32,361 bases of DNA from Acidimicrobiales bacterium. GTDB taxonomy: Bacteria; Actinomycetota; Acidimicrobiia; Acidimicrobiales; VFJN01. The stretch spans positions 1 to 32,361 of the forward strand of contig DATHJB010000142.1 of assembly GCA_035316325.1 (NCBI GenBank), in the 5' to 3' direction. The notes under the pieces are model-generated. The model did no database searches and had not been told where the DNA came from. It saw only the letters and a program-made list of their open reading frames with translations. This document shows positions 26,112 through 32,361 of this stretch, in pieces; the stretch's first letter is position 1, and every line of letters starts with the position of its first letter. The translations under genes were made by a program, and so were the position numbers.

Positions 26112-26138
26112 GCCAACCAATCGCGTACCCTGGTTGGC
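26112..26138. promoter_or_regulatory. inverted repeat over the ileS -10
   Basis: GCCAACCA (26112-26119) and TGGTTGGC (26131-26138) are a perfect 8-bp inverted repeat with an 11-bp spacer; the right arm starts on the last base of the -10 (TACCCT). An operator is inferred. As the transcript seems leaderless, it cannot work as a normal RNA attenuator. Confidence 0.4.
26126..26131 (+). promoter_or_regulatory. -10 hexamer TACCCT of ileS
   Basis: TACCCT is followed by 8 nt and the ATG at 26140; leaderless transcript inferred. There is no room for a T-box leader downstream of this hexamer. Confidence 0.5.
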
Positions 26139-26139
26139 C

Positions 26140-29100
26140 ATGACTTTCGGCCCCGTCGACCCCGAGCTCGACCTGCCCACGCTGGAGGACCGGGTGCTGG
26201 CGCGCTGGAGGTCCAACGACGTGGTGAAGCACGTCGCCAAGGTGCGCGAGGGCGGGAAGCCGTGGATCTTCTACGAGGGCCCGCCCACCGCCAACGGCAA
26301 GCCCGGCCTGCACCACGTGTGGGCCCGCGCCTTCAAGGACCTCTACCCCCGCTTCCAGACGATGCGCGGCCACGCCGTGTCCCGGAAGGGCGGGTGGGAC
26401 TGCCACGGCCTCCCGGTCGAGCTGGAGATCGAGAAGGAGCTGGGGCTCGCCACCAAGGCCGACATCGAGGCGTACGGCATCGAGGCGTTCAACCAGCGCT
26501 GCCGGGCGTCGGTGCAGCGCTACGTGGAGGACTGGTCGCGTCTCACCGGCCGCTCGGGCGTGTGGATCGACACCACCGACGCCTACTGGACGATGAGCGA
26601 CGAGTACGTCGAGTCGGTGTGGTGGCTGGTCAAGCAGCTGTGGGACAAGGGCCTGCTCTACGAGGGCCACCGGGTGAGCCCCTACTGCGGGCGCTGCGGC
26701 ACGGCGCTCAGCTCGCACGAGGTGGCGCAGGGCTACAAGAACATCGTCGACCCGTCGATCTACGTGCGCTTCCCGCTGCTGGGCGGCGGCGCACCCACCG
26801 ACGCCGACCTGCTCGTGTGGACCACCACACCGTGGACGCTGATCTCCAACGTCGCCGCCGCGGTCGGCCCGACGTTCACCTACGTGCGGATCAACCCCGG
26901 CGGGGTCGGACAACCGCGTGACCTGGTGCTGGTCGCCGAGGCCGCGGCCCGCCTGTTCCCCGACGCCGAGGTGCTCCAGACCTGGTCGGGCACCGAGCTG
27001 GCGGGCTGGCTGTACCAGCGGCCGTTCGACATCCTCGTCGCCCCCGAGACCACCCTCCCGCCGTGGCGGGTGGTGGTGGCCGACTACGTGTCGGTCGACG
27101 ACGGCTCCGGCATCGTCCACATCGCCCCGGCCTTCGGCGAGGAGGACAGCCAGGTCGCCCGGGCCGAGGGCCTGCCGGTGCTCAACCCCGTCGACGCCGA
27201 CGCCACCTTCGACCACCGGGTTCCCCGCTGGCAGGGCCGCTTCGTGAAGGACGCCGACCGGGAGATCATCGACGACCTCGACGCCCGCGGCCTCCTCGTC
27301 GCCGAGCACGCCTACGAGCACAGCTACCCCCACTGCTGGCGCTGCGGGACACCGCTCATCTACTGGGCCAAGACCTCGTGGTTCGCGCGCACCGCCGACC
27401 ACCGGGACGACCTGCTGGCCCAGAACGAGCGCATCGGCTGGCACCCCGAGCACATCAAGCACGGCCGCTTCGGGCGCTGGCTGGAGGGCAACGTCGACTG
27501 GGCGCTGTCGCGCGACCGCTACTGGGGCACGCCGCTGCCCATCTGGCGCTGTGCCGGCTGCGACCACCCCACCTGCGTCGGGTCGGTGGCCGAGCTGTCG
27601 GAGCTGGCCGGGCGCGACCTGTCGCAGCTCGACCTGCACCGCCCCTACGTCGACGACATCACCTGGACCTGCACCGAGGAGGGCTGCCAGGGCACGGTCC
27701 GTCGGCTGAGCCCGGTGCTCGACGCCTGGTTCGACTCGGGGTCGATGCCCTCGGCCCAGTTCCACCACCCCTTCGCCGGCGACGGCGTGTTCGAGGCGTC
27801 GTTCCCGGCCGACTTCATCTGCGAGGCCATCGACCAGACCCGCGGCTGGTTCTACTCGCTGCTCGCCGTGAACACCCTGGTGTTCGACTCGACGCCGTAC
27901 AAGAACGTGGTGTGCCTGGGGCACATCGTCGACGAGGACGGGCAGAAGATGTCGAAGTCCAAGGGCAACGTGATCGACCCTTGGATGATCTTCGACTCCT
28001 TCGGCGCCGACTCCCTGCGCTGGTACTTCTTCTCCGCCGGCCAGCCGTGGTCGCCCCGGCGGATCTACGAGGACGGCATCCGCGAGTCGACCCGCCAGAC
28101 GCTGGTCACGCTGTGGAACGTCTTCGGGTTCTTCTCCACCTACGCCGACCTCGACGGCTGGGAGCCCGCGGCCGAGGCCGCCCGACCGGAGCCCACCCAC
28201 GTGCTCGACCGCTGGGTGCTCCACGAGCTCGACGACACGATCGCCGTGGTCACCGCGGCGCTCGACGACTTCGACGCCCTCGGCGGCGCCACCCGCGTCG
28301 CCCGCTTCGTGGACGACCTGTCCAACTGGTACGTCCGCCGCAGCCGACCCCGGTTCTGGAAGGCCAGCGACCCGGCCGCCCACGCCACCCTGCACCACTG
28401 CCTGGTGGCGACGGCCCAGCTGCTGGCGCCGTTCTGCCCGTTCCTGGCCGACGAGCTGTACGTCACGCTCACCGGCGAGCTGTCGGTGCACGCCAGCGAC
28501 TGGCCCACGCCGTCGCCCCGCAACGACGCCGATGCCGGGCTGGGTGCCGACATGGATGCCGCCCGCCGCCTGGTCGTGCTGGGCCGGGCGGCCCGCACCG
28601 AGGCCAAGGTCAAGGTGCGCCAGCCGCTGGGCCGGGCACTGCTCCTCTACCCCGACGGCACCGCGGCGCCGAGCGACGAGGTGCTCGCCGAGGTGGCGTC
28701 GGAGCTGAACGTGAAGCGACTCGAGGCCGTCGACACGCTGTCGGGCCTCATCTCGTGGACAGCGGGCCCCAACTTCCGCACGCTCGGCCCCCGCCTCGGG
28801 CCCAAGGTCAACGAGGTGAAGGCGGCCCTGGCATCGGCCGACGGCAACGAGCTGCGCCGGCTGCTCGACGAGCAGGGCTGGGTCGAGGTGGCCGGCGAAC
28901 GCCTGACCGCCGACGAGGTCACGCTGCGGGCCGAGCGCCACGAGCAGTTCGCGTTGGCGGAGGATGCCGGCTGGGCCGTGGCCCTCGACCTGGAGCTGGA
29001 CGACGTCCTACGCCGCGAGGGCCAGGCCCGGGAGCTGATCCGGAGCCTCAACGACCTGCGCAAGGAGGTCGGGCTGGCGATCGCCGACCGGGTCGACGTG

Positions 29101-29262
29101 CGCTTGGCCTGCGACGACGCCTTCTGGGCCACCGTCGAGGAGCACGCCGACTACATCAAGGCCGAGGTGTTGGCGGTGTCGCTGGAGCGGGCCGACACCG
29201 GCGAGCACCCTCTGGACGTCGACGGCAACACCGTCGAGGTCACCCTGACCGTCGCCGGCTGA
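26140..29262 (+). CDS. ileS: isoleucyl-tRNA synthetase, type II (eukaryote-like)
   Basis: IleRS charges tRNA-Ile with isoleucine and edits valine. The 1040-residue product has the HIGH-type motif in FYEGPPTANGKPGLHH, GWDCHGLPVELEIEKELG, an editing (CP1) domain (LVWTTTPWTLISNVAAAV; DDGSGIVHIAPAFGEED), the zinc-like knuckle CGRCGTAL, and KMSKS at 603-607 (GQKMSKSKGNVI). The C-terminal anticodon-binding domain ends with no zinc finger. This layout and length match the type II IleRS of mycobacteria and eukaryotes, a form linked to natural mupirocin resistance. ATG at 26140 is chosen from TACCCT 8 nt upstream. It is convergent with divIVA, only 9 bp between stops. Confidence 0.97.
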   Translation: MTFGPVDPELDLPTLEDRVLARWRSNDVVKHVAKVREGGKPWIFYEGPPTANGKPGLHHVWARAFKDLYPRFQTMRGHAVSRKGGWDCHGLPVELEIEKELGLATKADIEAYGIEAFNQRCRASVQRYVEDWSRLTGRSGVWIDTTDAYWTMSDEYVESVWWLVKQLWDKGLLYEGHRVSPYCGRCGTALSSHEVAQGYKNIVDPSIYVRFPLLGGGAPTDADLLVWTTTPWTLISNVAAAVGPTFTYVRINPGGVGQPRDLVLVAEAAARLFPDAEVLQTWSGTELAGWLYQRPFDILVAPETTLPPWRVVVADYVSVDDGSGIVHIAPAFGEEDSQVARAEGLPVLNPVDADATFDHRVPRWQGRFVKDADREIIDDLDARGLLVAEHAYEHSYPHCWRCGTPLIYWAKTSWFARTADHRDDLLAQNERIGWHPEHIKHGRFGRWLEGNVDWALSRDRYWGTPLPIWRCAGCDHPTCVGSVAELSELAGRDLSQLDLHRPYVDDITWTCTEEGCQGTVRRLSPVLDAWFDSGSMPSAQFHHPFAGDGVFEASFPADFICEAIDQTRGWFYSLLAVNTLVFDSTPYKNVVCLGHIVDEDGQKMSKSKGNVIDPWMIFDSFGADSLRWYFFSAGQPWSPRRIYEDGIRESTRQTLVTLWNVFGFFSTYADLDGWEPAAEAARPEPTHVLDRWVLHELDDTIAVVTAALDDFDALGGATRVARFVDDLSNWYVRRSRPRFWKASDPAAHATLHHCLVATAQLLAPFCPFLADELYVTLTGELSVHASDWPTPSPRNDADAGLGADMDAARRLVVLGRAARTEAKVKVRQPLGRALLLYPDGTAAPSDEVLAEVASELNVKRLEAVDTLSGLISWTAGPNFRTLGPRLGPKVNEVKAALASADGNELRRLLDEQGWVEVAGERLTADEVTLRAERHEQFALAEDAGWAVALDLELDDVLRREGQARELIRSLNDLRKEVGLAIADRVDVRLACDDAFWATVEEHADYIKAEVLAVSLERADTGEHPLDVDGNTVEVTLTVAG

Positions 29263-29271
29263 CCGGGACGG

Positions 29272-30981
29272 CTAGCCGCGGCGGCCGAAGGGTGCGCGGG
29301 GGTGCTGGTCGTCGGAGCTGAACTCGTCGTCGGCGTCGAACACGCCGCGACCCCACTCGCTGGGGCGGCTGCCCGGCTCGACAGGGATGTTGCCCTGGTC
29401 CTGCAGGTGGTCGAACCCTGACGGCGGCGGGGGCGGCGGCGGTGCGTCCATCGGCAGCGGCAGGTCGTCGACCGGCGGCGGCTCGGGCACCGGGCCCGGG
29501 TTGAACACGGCGTTCAGGTCGGGCAGGAAGCCGGTGCTCCCCGGCTGGCCCGGACCGGGCACGGCGATGGGCTCGGTCGGCGGGACGACGTTGCGGACCG
29601 GCAGCGGTTCACGGTTGGCGTCGCGCATCGGCAGCGGCTCACGGGCGGCCTCACGCGTCGGCAGCGGCTCGCGGTCGCGCGGCGGCATGCCCTCGCGGGA
29701 GGGCAGCGAGTCGTGCGGGGAGAAGCCGTCGCTCCGGGAGGGCAGCGGGTCACGGCTGGGGCCGGGGAGCATGTCACGCGACGGCAACGGCAACGGCTCA
29801 CGACCAGGGACGATGTCACGCGACGGCAACGGCTCACGGCCAGGGACGATGTCGCGCGACGGCAACGGCTCACGGCCAGGGACGATGTCACGCGACGGCA
29901 GCGGGTCACGCCGCGAGGGCGCCTCGCCCCGGGCGGGCAGCGGGTCGAGCGGGGACAGGCCGTCGCCGCGGGACGGCAGCGGGTCACGGCTCGGGAAGTC
30001 GAGGCCCCGGATGTCGTCACGGCCCGGCAGCGGCGGCTCGGGCGGCGGCGGGGTGCTGTGCAACTCCTGCAGCGCGCCGACCATCGACCCGTCGTTGGGC
30101 GGGGCCGGCGACGAGGGAGGCGGCGGCGGCGGGGGCACCGACACGAAGCCCGGGGTGTCGAACACCGACGACGGTGACGACGGCAGCGACGCCGCCGGCT
30201 CGTCGACGGGTGCGCCGTTGCCGAGGTGCTTGAAGTCGGCCCCGGCGAACGGGCTGTTGCCATAGCCCCCGTTGGGCGACGCCGACACCGGCGCCGGCGA
30301 CGGGGGCGTCGGCACGGGTGAGGGGGCGCTGGGCACCGGCGGGGCCACCGAGCCGTTGCCCGACAGGCCGAGGCCGACGGGCTCGGGCCGCACCGGCGGC
30401 TTCACCTCGGAGACCTGCGGCGCCGGGTCGGTGCGGAGCGACGACGGGTCGTCGAGCACCTTCTGCAGGTCGTCGATGCCGTCGCTGATGCGGTTGCGCT
30501 GCTCGTCGACGTGACGCTCCAGCGTTTCGATGTCGGCCAGGAGCACGTCGCGGTCGGCGCTCAGCTGCTCCAGCTCGGCCCGAGCGTCTCGATGGGCCTC
30601 CGACTCGGCGGAGGCGCGGGCCTGGGCGACCTCGTCGCGCGCCTCGGCCAGCAGGCGGTTGGCCTCGTCCTTGGCCTCCTTGATGGTGGCGTCGGCGGTG
30701 CGCTGCGCCAGCACCAGCGTGCGTCGCAGCGTCTCGTCGGCGTCGTTGGCGGTGTTGTCGGCCGGACCCCGGCGCTGCAGCTCGTCGAGCTGCCGCTGCA
30801 TCTCGGCCAGGCGACCCTCGGCGGCCTCGGCCCGGTGGTAGGCCTCACGGAGCCGGTCCTGCAGCTGGCCGACACCCACGGAGAGACGCTCGAGGAAGTC
30901 ATCGACGTCGCGCGTGTTGTATCCGCCCCGACGGGCTTCGCGGAACTCGACGTCGTGAAGCGACTGAGGAGTCAGTTCCAT
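29272..30981 (-). CDS. DivIVA/Wag31-like polar growth protein with long PLPSRD-repeat tail
   Basis: The 569-residue product starts with a DivIVA domain (MELTPQSLHDVEFREARRGGYNTRDVDDFLERLSVGVGQ, which binds curved membranes) followed by a coiled-coil to about residue 175 (RAEAAEGRLAEMQRQLDELQRRG; ADATIKEAKDEANRLLAEARDEVAQARASAESEAHRDARAELEQL). The remaining 390 residues are low-complexity: Pro/Gly/Ser-rich, then a run of (R)(D/E)PLPSRD-type repeats. Usual Wag31 proteins are 250-300 residues, so the tail is exceptional. It would be a cytoplasmic polar or septal scaffold. ATG at 30981 is preceded by TACTCT with a 7-nt spacer. It lies after yggT, sepF and yggS, the usual division-gene context. 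Confidence 0.85.
   Translation of the reverse strand: MELTPQSLHDVEFREARRGGYNTRDVDDFLERLSVGVGQLQDRLREAYHRAEAAEGRLAEMQRQLDELQRRGPADNTANDADETLRRTLVLAQRTADATIKEAKDEANRLLAEARDEVAQARASAESEAHRDARAELEQLSADRDVLLADIETLERHVDEQRNRISDGIDDLQKVLDDPSSLRTDPAPQVSEVKPPVRPEPVGLGLSGNGSVAPPVPSAPSPVPTPPSPAPVSASPNGGYGNSPFAGADFKHLGNGAPVDEPAASLPSSPSSVFDTPGFVSVPPPPPPPSSPAPPNDGSMVGALQELHSTPPPPEPPLPGRDDIRGLDFPSRDPLPSRGDGLSPLDPLPARGEAPSRRDPLPSRDIVPGREPLPSRDIVPGREPLPSRDIVPGREPLPLPSRDMLPGPSRDPLPSRSDGFSPHDSLPSREGMPPRDREPLPTREAAREPLPMRDANREPLPVRNVVPPTEPIAVPGPGQPGSTGFLPDLNAVFNPGPVPEPPPVDDLPLPMDAPPPPPPPSGFDHLQDQGNIPVEPGSRPSEWGRGVFDADDEFSSDDQHPRAPFGRRG
29771..29910. repeat. 36-bp tandem repeat within divIVA
   Basis: Three clean units start at 29811, 29847 and 29883 (the last partial), and one earlier unit (29771-29810) carries a 6-bp duplication. 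Each unit encodes the 12-residue period PLPSRDIVPGRE. The units are nearly identical in DNA, which indicates recent slippage or conversion. Confidence 0.85.
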
Positions 30982-30988
30982 AACGGAG

Positions 30989-30994
30989 AGAGTA
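30989..30994 (-). promoter_or_regulatory. -10 hexamer TACTCT of divIVA
   Basis: TACTCT on the minus strand is followed by 7 nt and the ATG at 30981; leaderless transcript inferred. This gives divIVA its own promoter apart from sepF-yggT. Confidence 0.55.
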
Positions 30995-31093
30995 GCGAGA
31001 ATGCAACGATCACTTCGGTACCCCACGGTGCGCGTTCATTTTCCTCGCCCTGCGTACGCCGAGGCGGCTGCTGATGCCCACCATAGATCAAAG

Positions 31094-31366
31094 TCAGAAC
31101 AGGCCGGTGCCTTCGCAGATGGCGCGCGACAGGATCCGCAGGCCGAATATCACCAGCAACGGCGACAGGTCGAGCCGCATCATCCCCATGCTCAGCGGCG
31201 GCAGCAGCGCCCGCACCGGACCGAGCACCGGCTCGGTGACGGTCACGAAACCGTCGTGGATGGTGGCGTACGTCGTGCCCGGAGTGGGCGGCACCCAGCT
31301 CATGAACAGCCTGATGATGATCACCAGGACGTACAGGTCGATGATGGTACAGATTGCGTTTTCCAC
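31094..31366 (-). CDS. YggT-family membrane protein
   Basis: The 90-residue product has two hydrophobic segments: IICTI-like start (MENAICTIIDLYVLVIIIRLFMSWVPP) and LSPLLVIFGLRILSRAI, with the YggT signature PVLGPVRALLPPLSMGMMRLDLSPLLVI. YggT (Ycf19-related) proteins sit beside sepF and divIVA in many actinobacteria; their role in division or osmotic response is not established. The GTG start at 31366 is preceded by AGAGGGG. It begins 23 nt after the sepF stop, so it is cotranscribed with it. Confidence 0.9.
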   Translation of the reverse strand: MENAICTIIDLYVLVIIIRLFMSWVPPTPGTTYATIHDGFVTVTEPVLGPVRALLPPLSMGMMRLDLSPLLVIFGLRILSRAICEGTGLF

Positions 31367-31389
31367 GGCCCCTCTGCCTGTGCGTGTGA

Positions 31390-32010
31390 CTATGCGTCGC
31401 CGCGCTCGCGCCAGCGCCGGCGCTCTTCCACCGATACTTCCACGTCGCTCGGCGTGAGCAGGTACACGTGGTTGGCCACACGCTCCATCTGGCCGCTGAG
31501 GCCGTAACAGAGGCCGCTGGAGAAGTCGATGATGCGGCGCATCAGGTCGCGCTCGACGCCCTGGAGGTTCACGATCACCGGCACGTTGCGCTTGAACTCG
31601 TCGGCCACCTCCTGGGCGTCGGTGAACGACGCGGGGGCGACGACGTGCGGCTTGGTGGAGGCCACGCTCAGCGGTCGGACGACGGTCGGCCGTGGACGAG
31701 CAGCGGGCCGCTCGCGGTCACGATCGCGGTCGTGGTCACGCTGACGGTCGGCGGACGGCCGCGCGGAGTGGCCGTTGGTGTTGACGCCGGCGGCGTGCTG
31801 CAGAGCGGCCACCTCGGCCGCGGCCGCCGCGCTGAGCGTGCGCACCGAGCCGGTGGTCTCGGGGTCGTGGTTGGGGGTGGCCATGGGGCGGCGAATCGGC
31901 TCGCGCGAGGGTGCGGGCGGGCCGCCGTTACCGAGGACGTCGTAGTCGTCGTACTCCTCGTCGGGGCCCAGACCCAGGTAGAGCATCGCCTTTCGCCACA
32001 TCGATGCCAT
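31390..32010 (-). CDS. sepF: cell division protein SepF
   Basis: SepF anchors FtsZ to the membrane and in actinobacteria lacking FtsA is the main anchor. The 206-residue product opens with an amphipathic helix and acidic segment (MASMWRKAMLYLGLGPDEEYDDYDV), has a variable linker rich in Arg/Asp (RQRDHDRDRDRERP), and ends in the SepF core (PASFTDAQEVADEFKRNVPVIVNLQGVERDLMRRIIDFSSGLCYGLSGQMERVANHVYLLTP). ATG at 32010 is set by GGAGGAG just upstream; the next ATG at 32001 is too far from it. It follows yggS by 25 bp. Assignment is firm. Confidence 0.95.
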   Translation of the reverse strand: MASMWRKAMLYLGLGPDEEYDDYDVLGNGGPPAPSREPIRRPMATPNHDPETTGSVRTLSAAAAAEVAALQHAAGVNTNGHSARPSADRQRDHDRDRDRERPAARPRPTVVRPLSVASTKPHVVAPASFTDAQEVADEFKRNVPVIVNLQGVERDLMRRIIDFSSGLCYGLSGQMERVANHVYLLTPSDVEVSVEERRRWRERGDA

Positions 32011-32038
32011 ATCTCCTCCAGAACCGAATCTGATCCTA
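32011..32038 (-). promoter_or_regulatory. sepF leader: TAGGAT hexamer and GGAGGAG Shine-Dalgarno
   Basis: TAGGAT (32033-32038) overlaps the yggS stop codon, and GGAGGAG lies right before the sepF ATG at 32010. The hexamer may be an internal promoter; the ribosome site decides the start. Confidence 0.45.
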
Positions 32039-32361
32039 GTGTCGCACTCCCGCTGCTCCCGGGCGCGGACCGAAGAGCGCCGTGCCCACCCGCACCATCG
32101 TCGCACCTTCCTCGACGGCGACGTCGAAGTCGTCGCTCATACCCATCGAAACTTCCTCCAGGGCGTGAAAATCCGCCATTTCCCGCACTTTTCCGAACGC
32201 TCTCCGCGCGCCCTCACGGTCGCCGAGGGGCGCGATCGTCATCAGTCCGCGGACGTCGAGGCCGTCCCCGCGGAGCGTCTCCAAGAGCTCCGGGAGCGCC
32301 TCGACCGTGCAGCCGGCCTTCGTCGCCTCGCCCGTGACGTTCACCTGGACGAGCACCCGGG
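32036..32361 (-). CDS. YggS/PLPBP pyridoxal-phosphate homeostasis protein (3' part)
   Basis: Only the C-terminal half of the gene is in the window; the 5' end runs off the right edge. The visible residues LVQVNVTGEATKAGC, GLMTIAPL, EVSMGMSDDFDVAVEEGATMVRVGTALFG match the YggS/PROSC family of PLP-binding proteins that maintain vitamin B6 and amino-acid balance. The PLP-binding Lys lies in the missing part. The neighbour order yggS-sepF-yggT-divIVA is standard in actinobacteria and many firmicutes. Confidence 0.9.
   Translation of the reverse strand, partial: RVLVQVNVTGEATKAGCTVEALPELLETLRGDGLDVRGLMTIAPLGDREGARRAFGKVREMADFHALEEVSMGMSDDFDVAVEEGATMVRVGTALFGPRPGAAGVRH

Noticed and set aside
25993..26139. 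T-box riboswitch upstream of ileS
   Set aside because: I looked for a specifier stem, the conserved T-box sequence and an anti-sequester helix and found none. TACCCT 8 nt before the ATG argues for a leaderless transcript. A covariance search could still overturn this.
25966..28941. 991-codon open frame on the minus strand opposite ileS
   Set aside because: Shadow of ileS with the same antisense composition and no recognisable family.
29771..29910. CRISPR-like regular 36-bp repeats
   Set aside because: The units are directly tandem without spacers and encode an in-frame 12-residue protein repeat of divIVA.

Overview
This window is a chromosomal stretch of a very GC-rich bacterium, most likely an actinobacterium and plausibly of class Acidimicrobiia. 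That placement is inferred from gene content, not from a marker-gene search. The evidence is a DivIVA/Wag31 - YggT - SepF - YggS division cluster, a bacterial proteasome activator (Bpa/PafE), a DnaE1-type replicase with an intact PHP domain, a eukaryote-like type II isoleucyl-tRNA synthetase, a menaquinone pathway, and start codons lying 6-8 nt downstream of TANNNT hexamers, the arrangement of leaderless actinobacterial mRNAs. I see no rRNA, tRNA, CRISPR array, phage or transposase gene, and no gene-free stretch longer than about 210 bases.

Layout. 1-4.6 kb: a VIT1/CCC1-like metal transporter, rlmN, a sugar-phosphate nucleotidyltransferase, a MaoC-type hydratase and an M50 site-2 protease. 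4.7-11.2 kb: a menaquinone locus with menG, menF, menD, menH, menA and menE (menB and menC are not in the window). 11.2-15.4 kb: an SDR oxidoreductase, a DUF255/YyaL thioredoxin-like protein, a nitroreductase and an unrecognised protein. 15.5-20.6 kb: dnaE and a membrane protein with a degenerate GGDEF-like domain. 20.6-21.7 kb: a DUF559/AbiEi-like endonuclease-family gene tightly bracketed by two related 49-bp palindromes. 21.7-25.9 kb: bpa, a phosphodiesterase/phosphatase-like protein, an Rrf2 regulator and the traR/dksA-like - lspA - rluD operon. 26.1-29.3 kb: ileS. 29.3-32.4 kb: divIVA (with a large repetitive C-terminal extension), yggT, sepF and the 3' part of yggS.

Two features stand out. 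First, the genes from 1 to 14.7 kb switch strand almost one by one, so they form convergent pairs and divergent pairs, and the divergent pairs share very short promoter regions. Second, several convergent junctions carry palindromes. Three (1861-1909, 3180-3228, 14003-14051) are exactly 49 bp with GAAATTGCGT...ACGCAATTTC ends. Two more 49-bp palindromes with GAAA(T/C)GTGCAC...GTGCACA ends bracket the DUF559 gene (20633-20681 and 21603-21651). The 1019-bp unit 20633-21651 looks like a small mobile or formerly mobile cassette, and the shared length and position suggest that the solitary 49-bp repeats belong to the same class of element. This is my best candidate for an undescribed system. What is seen is the fixed length, the homology and the placement; mobility and any link to the DUF559 protein are inference.
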